Shown piece after piece: positions 24,617-33,664 of a DNA stretch of 64,000 nucleotides; position 1 is the first letter of the stretch, and the number at the start of each line of letters is the position of its first letter. The position numbers and the translations under genes are program-made. The stretch is from Nocardia sp. (lineage in GTDB: Bacteria > Actinomycetota > Actinomycetes > Mycobacteriales > Mycobacteriaceae), in the NCBI RefSeq assembly GCF_025465275.1, contig NZ_JAODNK010000025.1, positions 62,001-126,000 of the forward strand, in the 5' to 3' direction. The notes beneath the pieces are model-generated. The model was not told where the DNA came from. It saw only the letters and a list, made by a program, of their open reading frames with translations, and searched no databases.

Positions 24617-25857
24617 GTTTTCTTCTGCGCCGCTGTGTCCCGTGGGCGCGCGCAGGTTGGCGAGACCTCGACGCTCTGCACAGCAGGGCTGATGAGGACC
24701 CGATTCGGGCACCGTGGAAGCGGGTCAACTCCGCCCGTACGGTGTGGCTGGAATCGAACGTGCTCAAGATCAAGGATGCGTTCGAAACTCCGCTGCAGCT
24801 CGGCGGAGTGAGCTACGAGCAGCAGCCATTCACCACCAACTGGGGCACCGAGATGGAGCTCAACATCGACGGTGCTGTCCTCGTCCAGGAACAATTTTTC
24901 GGCGCGGCGATCACCAACGGCTGGAACAGCGTTGGCTTCAGCGACCTTGCGCATGTGCCGCTGTTCGTCATTCACCGTTCAGTCGGATCGACAACCAACG
25001 AGCTACGCGTCGAAACCTATGACGACATCAACAACTACAGCGTGCAGTTGGAGATCGGTCCGGTCGACGGACTCATGAACCGCACGTGGTGCTGGCTACG
25101 CTTCCACGTAGAGCGAGACCGGTTGGTGCGCATGTACATCAACGATGTGCTGCTCTTGGAGTACTGGCTACCCACCGTGAACAAGGCCGGCCCGAACAAG
25201 AGGGCTCTACAGTTCCTCAACCAGACGACGGCCGAGGCGTGGATCAGGAACTTCTCAGTGTTCGACCGAGGCAGCGACTTCCCTACGGTCGCGCCCTGGT
25301 CCTCGCTGTTCTATGACGATTTCAACCGGTCGGGCGCGGTCGGCAACGGGTGGACACAATTCGGTACGAACGCCGCCCTCGTCAATAACTCGTGGTCGAC
25401 CACCGGCACGACCGACGGCAGCCGCGGGTTGCTGCGCGACACCGGCGTGACGACAGGAGTGCAGCGGATCGAGGCGGTTGTCGGCGGCAACCTACCGCCG
25501 AACGCATCGGCAGACTGCAGCCTGATCCTGCGTGCGAACTCCGCTGGCAGCGAGGGCCTTGCCGCGAACTTCTATGCGAACACGATCTTTCTCTCACGGC
25601 TTTCTGGCAGCCTGACGAGTCCCACGTTCAACGACTTCGTGCGTACTGACGATGTCGCGATCCCGAACGGCGCGCTGCTCGCATTCTGCTGTTCCGATCA
25701 GGCCGCGTGGGTGGAGGTCAACGGACAAGTCGTGCTCATGGCAGACGTGATCAGCCGAGTGACCACCGCGAACTCATGGGCGGGCCTGCGGGTGGAGCGC
25801 TCGAGCGGCGCTAACAGCGCGTCATGGAACGACGCGCGGATACTCACCCGCCCGTGA
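24613..25857 (+). CDS. Minor tail protein with two lectin-like beta domains
   Basis: GTG 24613 gives 414 residues. The first half ('WGTEMELNIDGAVLVQEQFF', 'CWLRFHVERDRLVRMYINDVLLLEY') and the second half ('YDDFNRSGAVGNGWTQFG', 'SCDLILRANSAGS'-like strands, 'GLRVERSSGANSASWNDARIL') look like concanavalin/LamG-type jelly rolls in tandem. Such proteins bind host surface glycans at the tail tip. The assignment is from fold-like patterns, not exact motifs. Confidence 0.65.
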   Translation: MSFLLRRCVPWARAGWRDLDALHSRADEDPIRAPWKRVNSARTVWLESNVLKIKDAFETPLQLGGVSYEQQPFTTNWGTEMELNIDGAVLVQEQFFGAAITNGWNSVGFSDLAHVPLFVIHRSVGSTTNELRVETYDDINNYSVQLEIGPVDGLMNRTWCWLRFHVERDRLVRMYINDVLLLEYWLPTVNKAGPNKRALQFLNQTTAEAWIRNFSVFDRGSDFPTVAPWSSLFYDDFNRSGAVGNGWTQFGTNAALVNNSWSTTGTTDGSRGLLRDTGVTTGVQRIEAVVGGNLPPNASADCSLILRANSAGSEGLAANFYANTIFLSRLSGSLTSPTFNDFVRTDDVAIPNGALLAFCCSDQAAWVEVNGQVVLMADVISRVTTANSWAGLRVERSSGANSASWNDARILTRP

Positions 25858-25899
25858 CCTCCACCCGAATTCCCCTCGGCAGCAATGAAAGGAGTAGCC

Positions 25900-26226
25900 A
25901 TGGCCACCATCGGCGACAAGCTTGCAATGGACACGTTGGTACTCACCACCGGGCGTGACTTCGAATGGTCCTTCCAGAACGTCGATATCAACGACCAGCC
26001 GGTCGACTTCCCCACGGGCTCACTGTTCTTCGCGCTCAACACGGTGCCAACGAAAACCCTGTGGACGTTCACGATCAGCGGCGCGGTGGCGGACCTGAAA
26101 ATCGAGTCGGTCCCCGCGGACGCCATCGACGACGGAACTACTTGGCAACTGGTGTTCCTCCCGCAGGGAGAGACCTCCGGCGGTAGGCCGCTGGCCCTCG
26201 GCCGGATTGTGAGACAAGGCGAATGA
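25900..26226 (+). CDS. LtfC-like tail fibre accessory protein
   Basis: ATG 25900 lies 7 bp after AAAGGAG, so ATG 25885 is rejected. The 108-residue beta-rich protein ('LVLTTGRDFEWSFQNVDINDQPVDFPTGS', 'WTFTISGAVADLKIES') matches the small LtfC-like family that precedes long tail-fibre genes in actinophages. It overlaps the fibre gene by 4 bp. Confidence 0.65.
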   Translation: MATIGDKLAMDTLVLTTGRDFEWSFQNVDINDQPVDFPTGSLFFALNTVPTKTLWTFTISGAVADLKIESVPADAIDDGTTWQLVFLPQGETSGGRPLALGRIVRQGE

Positions 26227-29195
26227 GACTGCGCGGCTACCCATCGAACGGCACACCCGCGCTGTCCTACCTCGGCACGCCGTCCGGATCCATCATCGGC
26301 AGCACACCGCGGCCGGTCGCCAAGATTCTCTCGCTGGCCGGACCGCCCGGACCCACCGGGCCGAAGGGCAACACCGGAGACATCGGGCCGCAAGGGATCC
26401 CGGGCCCGCAGGGTACGAAGGGCGACACCGGGACTACCGGTAACACCGGCCTGACCGGGCCCATCGGCGAGGGATTGCACGTCGACGGACAAGTCGCTAC
26501 GTACGCCGAGCTCCCCAGCTCGCCATCCTCCGGCGCGGTATGGATGGCCGCGGGCAAGATCTACCGATGGTCGGGCGCATGGCCCGCCGAGTCCGCCGGC
26601 GCACCGTTCCAAGGGCCCACCGGTCCGACCGGATTACAGGGCGTGCCCGGGATACAGGGCGAGCTGGGCCCGCGCGGAGTGCCAGGCGTGGGCGTCGGTA
26701 TCCCGGTCACGGATTACGGAGCGGTGGGCGACGGCGTCGCCGACGACACAGCGGCCGTCGCGGCGGCCGCCACCGCAGCAGCGGGCAAGGTGCTGCACTT
26801 CCCGCCCGGTATCTATCGAGTCACGTCGCTGCCCGCGCTGCCGAGCGGCGCCCGGGTCACCGGCGCTGGCTACGGATCCGAGATCGTCTACGCCGGTACC
26901 GGCACGCTGCTCACGCTGACCGGCCGCCAGGACATCACGATCGAGAGTCTCTCGATCCACATCACGGGCGCCGGCGCGACCGCGCTCGACTTGTCCGGCT
27001 GCTTCCAGATCTCGCTGTCCGGCATCAGGATCCGAGGCGATCACACCGCGGCGACGGGCACGACCTATCACGGGCAGCGCGGAATTGTCCTGCGCGACAA
27101 CACCGGCAACACCCGAATTCATGGCACCGTGCTGGCCAACCTGGGCACCGCGCTGGAGACGTCCTGTATTCAGAACGAGCTGACGCTCTGCAAGATCGTC
27201 AGCTGCCGCACGGGCGTGCGAGGCGTAGGCGGTACCGCGAACGCCGGCCTCGTTGTCGTCGCAACGGAGTTCATCGGCGAGACCAACCCGGCGACCGTCG
27301 GCGCGCATGTCGATATCACGGGCTCGGCGAACACCTGGGTATTCGAGAGTTGTTGGTTTGAAGGCAGTGACTACAGCGTGATCGTTGGCGCGTTCGGCGC
27401 CGGCGGGCCGAGCTCGTTCACGATGATCGGCTGCAAGATCGCCGCCCGTGTGGTCGGCCTGCAGATCAACGCGTGTCGACAGCCGAGCTTGATCGCGTGT
27501 GAGTTCAATGCCGACGCCGGCGGGACCATGAGCGAAATCGTTTTCGGCGGAACGCCACCCGGCGATCAGGCGATTGAGGGCCTGGCCCTGAACTTGGTGA
27601 CCACCCTGCGCGGCGACTTCTCGGGTAGTGATTTCCCGCAGTACTGGATTGTGGCGCTCAGGGGGAAACTGCGGGTACCCAATCTCAAGAGCACATCGGA
27701 CGCCGATGTCGATGGCACCACTGCCACCGGAAATCTGAAGGTCCGCAACGGTGCCAGCGCGGGGAAGGTTCTCACCAGCGACGCTGACGGCAACGCCACT
27801 TGGCAGGCCGCGGCCCTGGCGGCCGCGGCGATCACGGACTCGACGGCTGTCGGTCGCTCGGTTCTCACCGCAGCGACGGCGGCGGCCGCGCGCAGCGCGA
27901 TCGGTGTCGGGACGGTCAACGCTGCAGCGATCACGGACTCGACGGCTGTCGGTCGGTCCGTGCTGACCGCCGCCGACGCCGCGACTGCGCGCAGTGCGAT
28001 CGGTGCTGTCACGTTGGCCGAAGCGCAGAACGGGATTCAGCCGAGCGTGACCCGCACCCTGTCGTACAGCAATGGGGGATTGGGCGGCTTGGCCGTCACC
28101 GTGTCGACGGCAGCCGCATCGTTCCGGTTCATCGTGAAATTGCCTGTCGCCTCGACACGTTGGCGGATCCGCTTGCGGAACTACGACACGTTCAACATGG
28201 CCACGAAGACCGTGCTCACCGGCAAGAAGATCCTGCACGGCGATCACGCGCGGTCGGTCTCGACCACCACGCCGGAGACCGGCAACTTTGTCGGCAACGC
28301 TGCAACCACGATCGTCGGCAGCGACTTCACCATCCCGGCAGATGGATCCTGGTATACGGGCCCATGGATAGCTGCGGCCGGCGACCAGTTCGACGCCGGC
28401 GTCGAACACCTCGTCGCGGTCGCCTGGACCGCAGCAAGCTCGATCACGATGCAGACCAGCATGGGCCGCGCCTGGTACTGGTCGAACTCGACATCGGGTG
28501 TCGACCCCACGATCGCCGGATCCGCCGCCGCCACTCCGCAGCAGTTCATCCCGATCGACTGGGTCATCGAATACGAATCGACGTCCAGTCGGACAGCGTG
28601 GCTGTGCATCGGGGATTCGATCATGGAAGGACTCACCGGAGACAAAGGCGCAACCGCAGCCGCGGCATCGCTGTACCGCGCTGCCTACCCGCGGCAGTGG
28701 GAACAGACCGCGCCCGTGCTGGTGCAGAGTCACGCGCTCGCGACCATCCCCGCATCGACCTGGGCGAATACCTCACACGCGTTGTGGACTCGACAGGACA
28801 CCAGCCAGGGGAGTTTCGCCGGCGCGATTGTCGGCCTGGGCAGCAACGACATCGCCAACAGTCGCACCCAGGCACAGCTGCAAGCGGACCTGCTGACAAT
28901 CATCGCCAACGCGCAATCCATCGTCGGCGCCGGTAAACCGGTCTTTGTCGTGAACATCATGCCGCGCAACTGGCAGGGCGTGACCGCGCCTATGGAGACG
29001 ATTCGCCTGGCCATCAACAACTGGCTGTCGACCCTCCCCGGCGGGATAGTTGGCGTAATCGACTCCGACATCCCCATGCGGACGGTGACGTCCTACGCAG
29101 TCGATGCCGCGCTCGTGTGCTCGGACAACACTCACCCGTCCACACAGGGTGTGGGCGTGCTCGCGCGCACCATCCGCGCGTACGTATCCGCGTGA
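26223..29195 (+). CDS. Tail fibre: collagen repeats, beta-helix and SGNH esterase
   Basis: The 990-residue protein has collagen-like Gly-X-Y runs at about residues 37-85 and 130-165. A right-handed beta-helix of pectate-lyase-3 type follows ('IPVTDYGAVGDGVADDTAAV' onward), then two 33-residue 'ITDSTAVGRSVLTA' repeats. From about residue 795 there is an SGNH/GDSL hydrolase with GDS (Ser799), 'GLGSND' (Asn875) and 'DNTHPS' (Asp968, His971), so the catalytic set is complete. It probably recognises and de-esterifies the mycolate- or glycan-rich envelope during adsorption. Confidence 0.85.
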   Translation: MRLRGYPSNGTPALSYLGTPSGSIIGSTPRPVAKILSLAGPPGPTGPKGNTGDIGPQGIPGPQGTKGDTGTTGNTGLTGPIGEGLHVDGQVATYAELPSSPSSGAVWMAAGKIYRWSGAWPAESAGAPFQGPTGPTGLQGVPGIQGELGPRGVPGVGVGIPVTDYGAVGDGVADDTAAVAAAATAAAGKVLHFPPGIYRVTSLPALPSGARVTGAGYGSEIVYAGTGTLLTLTGRQDITIESLSIHITGAGATALDLSGCFQISLSGIRIRGDHTAATGTTYHGQRGIVLRDNTGNTRIHGTVLANLGTALETSCIQNELTLCKIVSCRTGVRGVGGTANAGLVVVATEFIGETNPATVGAHVDITGSANTWVFESCWFEGSDYSVIVGAFGAGGPSSFTMIGCKIAARVVGLQINACRQPSLIACEFNADAGGTMSEIVFGGTPPGDQAIEGLALNLVTTLRGDFSGSDFPQYWIVALRGKLRVPNLKSTSDADVDGTTATGNLKVRNGASAGKVLTSDADGNATWQAAALAAAAITDSTAVGRSVLTAATAAAARSAIGVGTVNAAAITDSTAVGRSVLTAADAATARSAIGAVTLAEAQNGIQPSVTRTLSYSNGGLGGLAVTVSTAAASFRFIVKLPVASTRWRIRLRNYDTFNMATKTVLTGKKILHGDHARSVSTTTPETGNFVGNAATTIVGSDFTIPADGSWYTGPWIAAAGDQFDAGVEHLVAVAWTAASSITMQTSMGRAWYWSNSTSGVDPTIAGSAAATPQQFIPIDWVIEYESTSSRTAWLCIGDSIMEGLTGDKGATAAAASLYRAAYPRQWEQTAPVLVQSHALATIPASTWANTSHALWTRQDTSQGSFAGAIVGLGSNDIANSRTQAQLQADLLTIIANAQSIVGAGKPVFVVNIMPRNWQGVTAPMETIRLAINNWLSTLPGGIVGVIDSDIPMRTVTSYAVDAALVCSDNTHPSTQGVGVLARTIRAYVSA
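27828..28010 (+). repeat. Two tandem 99-nt repeats inside the tail fibre gene
   Basis: The first unit starts at 27828 and the second at 27927. The first ~28 nt of each are identical and the rest diverges moderately. They encode two 33-residue 'AITDSTAVGRSVLTAA' units, a motif common in phage fibre shafts. Repeat number may vary by recombination. Confidence 0.7.
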
Positions 29196-29236
29196 CCGGC
29201 GCGCCGCGGCGAATGTTCGAACAGCTCAACTGACCA

Positions 29237-29277
29237 CGAAAAAGCGCCCCGGCCTTCATTGCCGGGGCACTTTTTCG
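29237..29277. terminator. Bidirectional terminator between tail fibre and kinase genes
   Basis: The stem GCCCCGGC / GCCGGGGC is flanked by an A-run on the left and a T-run on the right, with the outer ACGAAAAAG / CTTTTTCGT also complementary. It lies between convergent genes and can stop transcription both of the late phage operon and of the leftward accessory operon. Confidence 0.85.
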
Positions 29278-29301
29278 TGTCTTGAACAGGGCTCCAGTGG
29301 G

Positions 29302-30174
29302 TTACGGCGCCACCCACTTCCAGGGGCGCGGACCGCGCTGTCCGCGCAGGCAAGCGAGTCGATGGTCTGCCTGATTACGAGCATGGGAGCTCACAGCAGC
29401 GTGACGCAGCGCGAATAGGCACAGCTCGAATGAGCGGACATCCCGGATCACGGCGTACCCATCCCACTCCGTGACGTCAGCACCATAGGCTTCGCTGAAC
29501 TCCTCCCACCGCGACGGCGGGTCCGAAAGAGTGTCGGACTGGAATGCCACCGTGGCTTGATCCCACTCGGCAGGCCCGATGCAGCACCGCTCGAGATCGA
29601 CGACATGCCCGCCAGATGCCGAGTCCATGGTGTTGGCCGGGCTGGGATCTCCGTGGATCACGCACCACAGTCCAGGCCATTCGATTGAGTCCCAGCGGGA
29701 TTGAAGCTCGCGCGCCTGACGAGTCAGCCATAGCTTGGCTTCGTCGTCGGTGAGGCATTCTCCGATTCGACCGGCGAAGTTGGGGAGTCTGAATTCTGTC
29801 AAACCGAGGTGCGAGGGCACACGCAGCTCGTGCAGCGTCCGCAACATGACACCTGTTTCCCGCGCGTCGGCCGGACCGCCCGATCCGAGATCTTCCCAGA
29901 ACGTCACTGGCCGGCCTCCGACGACGACGGGATCGGGCACCAGGGGCTCAGGTGCTAGGACATGGTGCGAGCGTAGCCAATCCGCCGCGCGGAGCTCGCG
30001 CACTGCGGTCGTGAGCTGTCCGCGCTGATGCACGCGAATAACGGTGGGTCCGCCCGTTCCGTTCGTGCGGAGCATTGCGTTGTCCCGCAGCCGGATCGGG
30101 GTGATTTCTTCTGCGGGTACGTGAGCATCGGCGCAGGCCTGTCGGGCAAGGGTGACGATGTCGTTGCTGTTCAT
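29302..30174 (-). CDS. APH-fold phosphotransferase family protein
   Basis: The 290-residue product has the aminoglycoside/choline kinase fold. The catalytic loop 'HGDPSPAN' places His174, Asp176 and Asn181; the metal-binding Asp is in 'VVDLERC' (Asp193). The N lobe is short, with 'PTVIRVHQRG' in the ATP-binding sheet, where Arg occupies the usual Lys position. It is the last gene of a leftward operon beginning with a membrane peptide and including MurF, 16 bp downstream of murF. Substrate is unknown; a cell-wall or nucleotide-linked precursor is an inference from the neighbour, and antibiotic inactivation is the alternative. Confidence 0.8.
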   Translation of the reverse strand: MNSNDIVTLARQACADAHVPAEEITPIRLRDNAMLRTNGTGGPTVIRVHQRGQLTTAVRELRAADWLRSHHVLAPEPLVPDPVVVGGRPVTFWEDLGSGGPADARETGVMLRTLHELRVPSHLGLTEFRLPNFAGRIGECLTDDEAKLWLTRQARELQSRWDSIEWPGLWCVIHGDPSPANTMDSASGGHVVDLERCCIGPAEWDQATVAFQSDTLSDPPSRWEEFSEAYGADVTEWDGYAVIRDVRSFELCLFALRHAAVSSHARNQADHRLACLRGQRGPRPWKWVAP

Positions 30175-30190
30175 GGTCGTTCTTCTTCAG

Positions 30191-31576
30191 TTAGATGCTG
30201 GCGAGCGTGGCGGCGGTTTCGAACAAGGCCGCAGAGTTGGCGCCCTTGAACAGAACGACATCTCGGCCGCACATGGTGCGGGCCAGGACCGGCAAAAGGT
30301 GGTCCTTCTTGGCGACATGCGCGACGTGCAAAAGAGCAGCTGAGTTGCTGGCGCGAGCCGCTTCGGCCATCACCACAGCGTTTGGTCCGCCCACCGTGAT
30401 CAACTGGCCGATACCGAGTGTGGCGACCTGGCGGCCGATCTCTGCGTGTACCTCTGCGGCTGTGTCGCCGAGCTCGCGCATCTCGCCGAGCACGGCAATC
30501 GACGGGCGGTCGGCGGCGGCGAGGACAACCAACGACCGCAATGCGGCGGACACCGATTCGGGGCTCGCGTTGAATGCGTCATTGATAACCGTGACACCGT
30601 CGGCACGGTCGGTGACTTCCATGCGACTGCCCGACAGCAGCCGCGCGGCCTTGAGGCCGTCGACGACCACCGAGAACGGCACCCCCACACTCAGCGCCAG
30701 CGCGGCCGCGGCGAGTGCATTGGTGAGGTGATGTTCCCCCACAACGCGCAAATGCACAGGCGCGCTGTAGTTCTCGTAGCTCAGGATGAAACGGGCGCGC
30801 GCGTGCTCATCCAAGGTGACGGCGCTCGCCCGCACGTCGGCGTCCTCAGTCGTGCCGAACCACAGGATTGATGCCGCAGTCGACTCGGCCATCGCCCGCA
30901 CGAACGGATCATCGCCATTCAGTACGGCCGTGCCGGACGCATCGAGGGCCTCGACCAGTTCCCGTTTCGCGTCCGCGATGGCCTGCTTGGTACCGAATTC
31001 GCCCAAATGTGCTGTGCCTACGCCGAGGACGGCACCGACCGAGGGGCGGGCGATTTGCGCGAGATGGCTGATGTGCCCTTTGCCGCGGGCGCCCATCTCA
31101 AGAACCAGAATGTCGGTGTCAGTGCGGACCCGCAAAACTGTTGTCGGAAAACCTAATTCATTATTGAACGAACGCGCGGTCGCGACCACCGAGCGATCCT
31201 CCTCGAGAATCTGAACCAGCAAATCCTTTGTGCTTGTCTTGCCGGCCGAGCCCGTGATCGCGAGCACCGTACCGGTATATCGAGTGGCGACCGCCCGCGC
31301 GAGATCGCCCAGGGCAACGATGACGTTGTCCACGAGGACAGCAGGCACGCCGGTCGGGCGGGTGGCCAGTACAGCGACCACACCGGCCTCGATAGCCTGA
31401 TCGGCGTAGTCGTGTCCGTCGGCGCGAGCACCCGCGAGGCAAGCGAACAGGCCACCAGCTTCCACAGTTCGGGAGTCAAATGCTGTTGGAGCCGTGACTA
31501 TTTGCGCCGGATCCGCGCCGCCGCTGAGTTGGCCGCCAGTAGCGAGGGCGACATCGGCGAGCGTCATGGGAATCAT
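30191..31576 (-). CDS. MurF-type UDP-MurNAc-tripeptide:D-Ala-D-Ala ligase, prophage-borne
   Basis: ATG 31576 (after AAGGAAACC) gives 461 residues, near full MurF length. Domain 1 binds UDP-MurNAc; the central ATPase has P-loop 'ITGSAGKTSTKDL' (residues 108-120) and the MurF-typical 'NNELGFPTTVL'. Domain 3 follows with 'DAFNASPESVSAALRSL'. Canonical MurF adds D-Ala-D-Ala to the wall precursor in the cytoplasm. Here it lies in a prophage accessory operon outside the dcw cluster, so it is probably a paralogue with altered dipeptide or precursor specificity. All key motifs look intact. Confidence 0.85.
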   Translation of the reverse strand: MIPMTLADVALATGGQLSGGADPAQIVTAPTAFDSRTVEAGGLFACLAGARADGHDYADQAIEAGVVAVLATRPTGVPAVLVDNVIVALGDLARAVATRYTGTVLAITGSAGKTSTKDLLVQILEEDRSVVATARSFNNELGFPTTVLRVRTDTDILVLEMGARGKGHISHLAQIARPSVGAVLGVGTAHLGEFGTKQAIADAKRELVEALDASGTAVLNGDDPFVRAMAESTAASILWFGTTEDADVRASAVTLDEHARARFILSYENYSAPVHLRVVGEHHLTNALAAAALALSVGVPFSVVVDGLKAARLLSGSRMEVTDRADGVTVINDAFNASPESVSAALRSLVVLAAADRPSIAVLGEMRELGDTAAEVHAEIGRQVATLGIGQLITVGGPNAVVMAEAARASNSAALLHVAHVAKKDHLLPVLARTMCGRDVVLFKGANSAALFETAATLASI

Positions 31577-31634
31577 CGGAGTGGTTTCCTTCCGGTCGAA
31601 CGGTAAGGGGTGTGACTGGAGTCGGTTGGTGCGG

Positions 31635-31985
31635 TCACCGCGCCCACCTCGAGCCCATATCGGCCGGAGCGTCGGGCGGGATAATCCATCGGGCATACGT
31701 GCGCTCCGGCGTCACCGTGATCACGTCCGCCACGCGAACGAGCACGTCAGGCACCTGGCCGCCGAGGTGGTCGAGGCTGGGAACGAACACAGCCTCGGCG
31801 CTGGTGTTCTGAACGACGTCGATCAGGCGTTGTAGCGGCTTGTCGGTTCGCTCGCTGAACACAATCGTTTTGAGCAGACGGTAGCCGAGCCGCTTGGCCA
31901 AGCTTCGCATCTGGTTCTCCTCCCACTGCTGGCGCGCGCCGGATACGTCCCGTCGTAGGTAGCCGATAGCTGCCGGGGGAGACAT
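31635..31985 (-). CDS. Resolvase N-domain-like small protein
   Basis: ATG 31985 gives 116 residues. 'AIGYLRRDVSGARQQWEENQMRSLAKRLGY' resembles the start of serine resolvases, including a Ser in the 'DVSG' segment, and 'AEAVFVPSLDHLGG' resembles their conserved second motif. There is no DNA-binding or recombinase domain, so it is unlikely to recombine DNA by itself. Similar short proteins recur beside regulators in Nocardia as far as I recall. It follows the membrane peptide by 1 bp and precedes murF in the same direction. Confidence 0.6.
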   Translation of the reverse strand: MSPPAAIGYLRRDVSGARQQWEENQMRSLAKRLGYRLLKTIVFSERTDKPLQRLIDVVQNTSAEAVFVPSLDHLGGQVPDVLVRVADVITVTPERTYARWIIPPDAPADMGSRWAR

Positions 31986-31986
31986 G

Positions 31987-32163
31987 TCACCACCCCCGGC
32001 GGATCGGTACATATGCGCGTGGCGGCTCGGCGGCGATCCGTGCCTGAATATCGGTGACGGTCAACCGTTTCGGCTGGTCGTGGCGGCCGGAGCTCGGCAG
32101 CGCGACTCTTGCGATGCCGAGCAGTACTAGCGCAGTGATGGTGATAGCAACGATGATTTCCAT
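31987..32163 (-). CDS. 58-aa single-pass membrane protein
   Basis: ATG 32163 gives 58 residues, beginning with a transmembrane helix ('EIIVAITITALVLLGIARVAL') and followed by a basic cytoplasmic-looking tail. It is the first gene of the leftward operon. The next gene starts 1 bp beyond its stop. No family is known to me. Confidence 0.55.
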   Translation of the reverse strand: MEIIVAITITALVLLGIARVALPSSGRHDQPKRLTVTDIQARIAAEPPRAYVPIRRGW

Positions 32164-32350
32164 GTCGGGTGTTCTCCGTGTCCCTGGAACGGCTGGAGGG
32201 CACCCGGCACCAGGGCGTTTGATGGGCCGCGCCTGGTGCCGCGTGCTTACTTGAGCCTCGCGCAAGGCGCATCCCGTTCCCAGCCACGAAACCGCACGCT
32301 AGTAATACGCTTCTGACACAGGCCATTGCGTGGATCGGCAAGGGGCGGCG
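32164..32350. promoter_or_regulatory. Divergent promoter region of the accessory module
   Basis: The 187 bp separate the leftward membrane-peptide/MurF/kinase operon from the rightward XRE-TPR/GNAT pair and must hold both promoters. I see no high-scoring -35/-10 pair or clear operator palindrome by eye. The adjacent XRE regulator is the natural candidate to bind here. Confidence 0.5.
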
Positions 32351-33664
32351 ATGATCGTCGGCAAGTGGACGCGTGCAGAAGTTCTCGCGCTACGTAAATT
32401 CGCACTGCGCATGTCACAGGAAGAACTCGCCGGCGCAACCGGATTCAAGCCCTCGACCGTACGGAAGTGGGAGAGGGCCACTGCGGAAAGACCGGTCCGC
32501 GGCGACTCTGCTGCAGCTCTCGATACCGTGCTCGCGCGGCTCGACGACGATCAGCGCGCCCGTTTCCGCGAAGCGCTGGCCACTGCGCCGATTGCGTCGA
32601 CCCCAACAACCTCAGCCGGTTTTGCTTCCGAGGAGCGAGATAGCCTGGCAATCAAGGGCCCGGATGGGAGCGAGGTCGACGACGAAGTGAAGCGGCGCGA
32701 GTTCGGAATACTGCTGGGTGCAACGTTGCTGGCGACCGGCAGCCAATCCATGGGCGTCGCCGACGCACAGCGGGTTTCGCGCGCCGTCGCTGAGTTCGCC
32801 GCGCAGGATCAGCGGGTCGGCGGCGCGGCTCTGGTCGACACCGCGGTCCGCGAGCTCGAGATCGCCAAGGAACTCAACGAAACCTGTTCGTTCAGTGACT
32901 CCGCGGGCAAGGCATTCGCCAGCGCCGCGGGCAATCTGGCCACCATCGCGGCATGGCTCGCCTACGACGCCGATCAACACCAGCTCGCGCGCCGCTGCTA
33001 CACCGACGCCTTCTCTCTGGCCAACCAGGCAGGCGACGATGAACTCACCGCCCATGTCTGCCTCGGCGCGGCGCACCAGGCAATCACATTGGCGCGCCAA
33101 GGCCTCGGCAATCCGCACCGTGGACTGACCCTGATCAGCCGCGCACGTGAGCTGACCCACGGGCTTCCACCCGGCCGGATCCATGCACTGATCGCCACGC
33201 GGGCCGCGCAGGCTTACGGCGTCCTCGGCGACCGGATCAATTTCGGCCGTGCGATCTCTACGGCCTGGCGAGAACTCGATTTCGCACTCGAACACGAGCC
33301 GCTCGCCGAGTGCGCCACATGGCTGCATTTCGTCACTTCCACCGAGGTCCGCTGCCACGAGGCACGCGCCCACCGCGATATGGGGAACGGAGCCAAGGCG
33401 GCCGAACTATACGGTGAGCTCGCACTCGGGCAGGCCGGCGCACGAAATGCCGCCAACTACCGCGCCGGATGGGCAGCGGCGTTGGCAGACGTAGGCGATA
33501 TTCAGGGCGCGGTATCGGTCGGCCTCCCCGCACTGAACCAACTGCAGGCGGTTTCCTCCACACGCACGCTGCGCGTGCTCGAGCCTGTCCGATCGACAGT
33601 TCAAACCGACAGCGAATTCGCAAGACACTTCGACGATTTGGTGAGTAAGGCGGCGAGATCATGA
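32351..33664 (+). CDS. XRE-family regulator with TPR-like sensory domain
   Basis: ATG 32351 follows AAGGGGCGG, so ATG 32330 is less likely. The 437-residue protein has an N-terminal helix-turn-helix ('MSQEELAGATGFKPSTVRKWE', residues ~23-43), a linker, and a long all-helical TPR-like C terminus ('GKAFASAAGNLATIAAWLAY', 'ALADVGDIQGAVSVGLPAL'). This architecture is typical of actinobacterial regulators that sense peptides or metabolites. It is coupled to the GNAT gene by ATGA and probably controls the divergent operon. Confidence 0.8.
   Translation: MIVGKWTRAEVLALRKFALRMSQEELAGATGFKPSTVRKWERATAERPVRGDSAAALDTVLARLDDDQRARFREALATAPIASTPTTSAGFASEERDSLAIKGPDGSEVDDEVKRREFGILLGATLLATGSQSMGVADAQRVSRAVAEFAAQDQRVGGAALVDTAVRELEIAKELNETCSFSDSAGKAFASAAGNLATIAAWLAYDADQHQLARRCYTDAFSLANQAGDDELTAHVCLGAAHQAITLARQGLGNPHRGLTLISRARELTHGLPPGRIHALIATRAAQAYGVLGDRINFGRAISTAWRELDFALEHEPLAECATWLHFVTSTEVRCHEARAHRDMGNGAKAAELYGELALGQAGARNAANYRAGWAAALADVGDIQGAVSVGLPALNQLQAVSSTRTLRVLEPVRSTVQTDSEFARHFDDLVSKAARS

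Noticed and set aside
26634..28733. 699-codon minus-strand ORF opposite the tail fibre
   Set aside because: Shadow of the fibre gene: no RBS, no recognisable domain.
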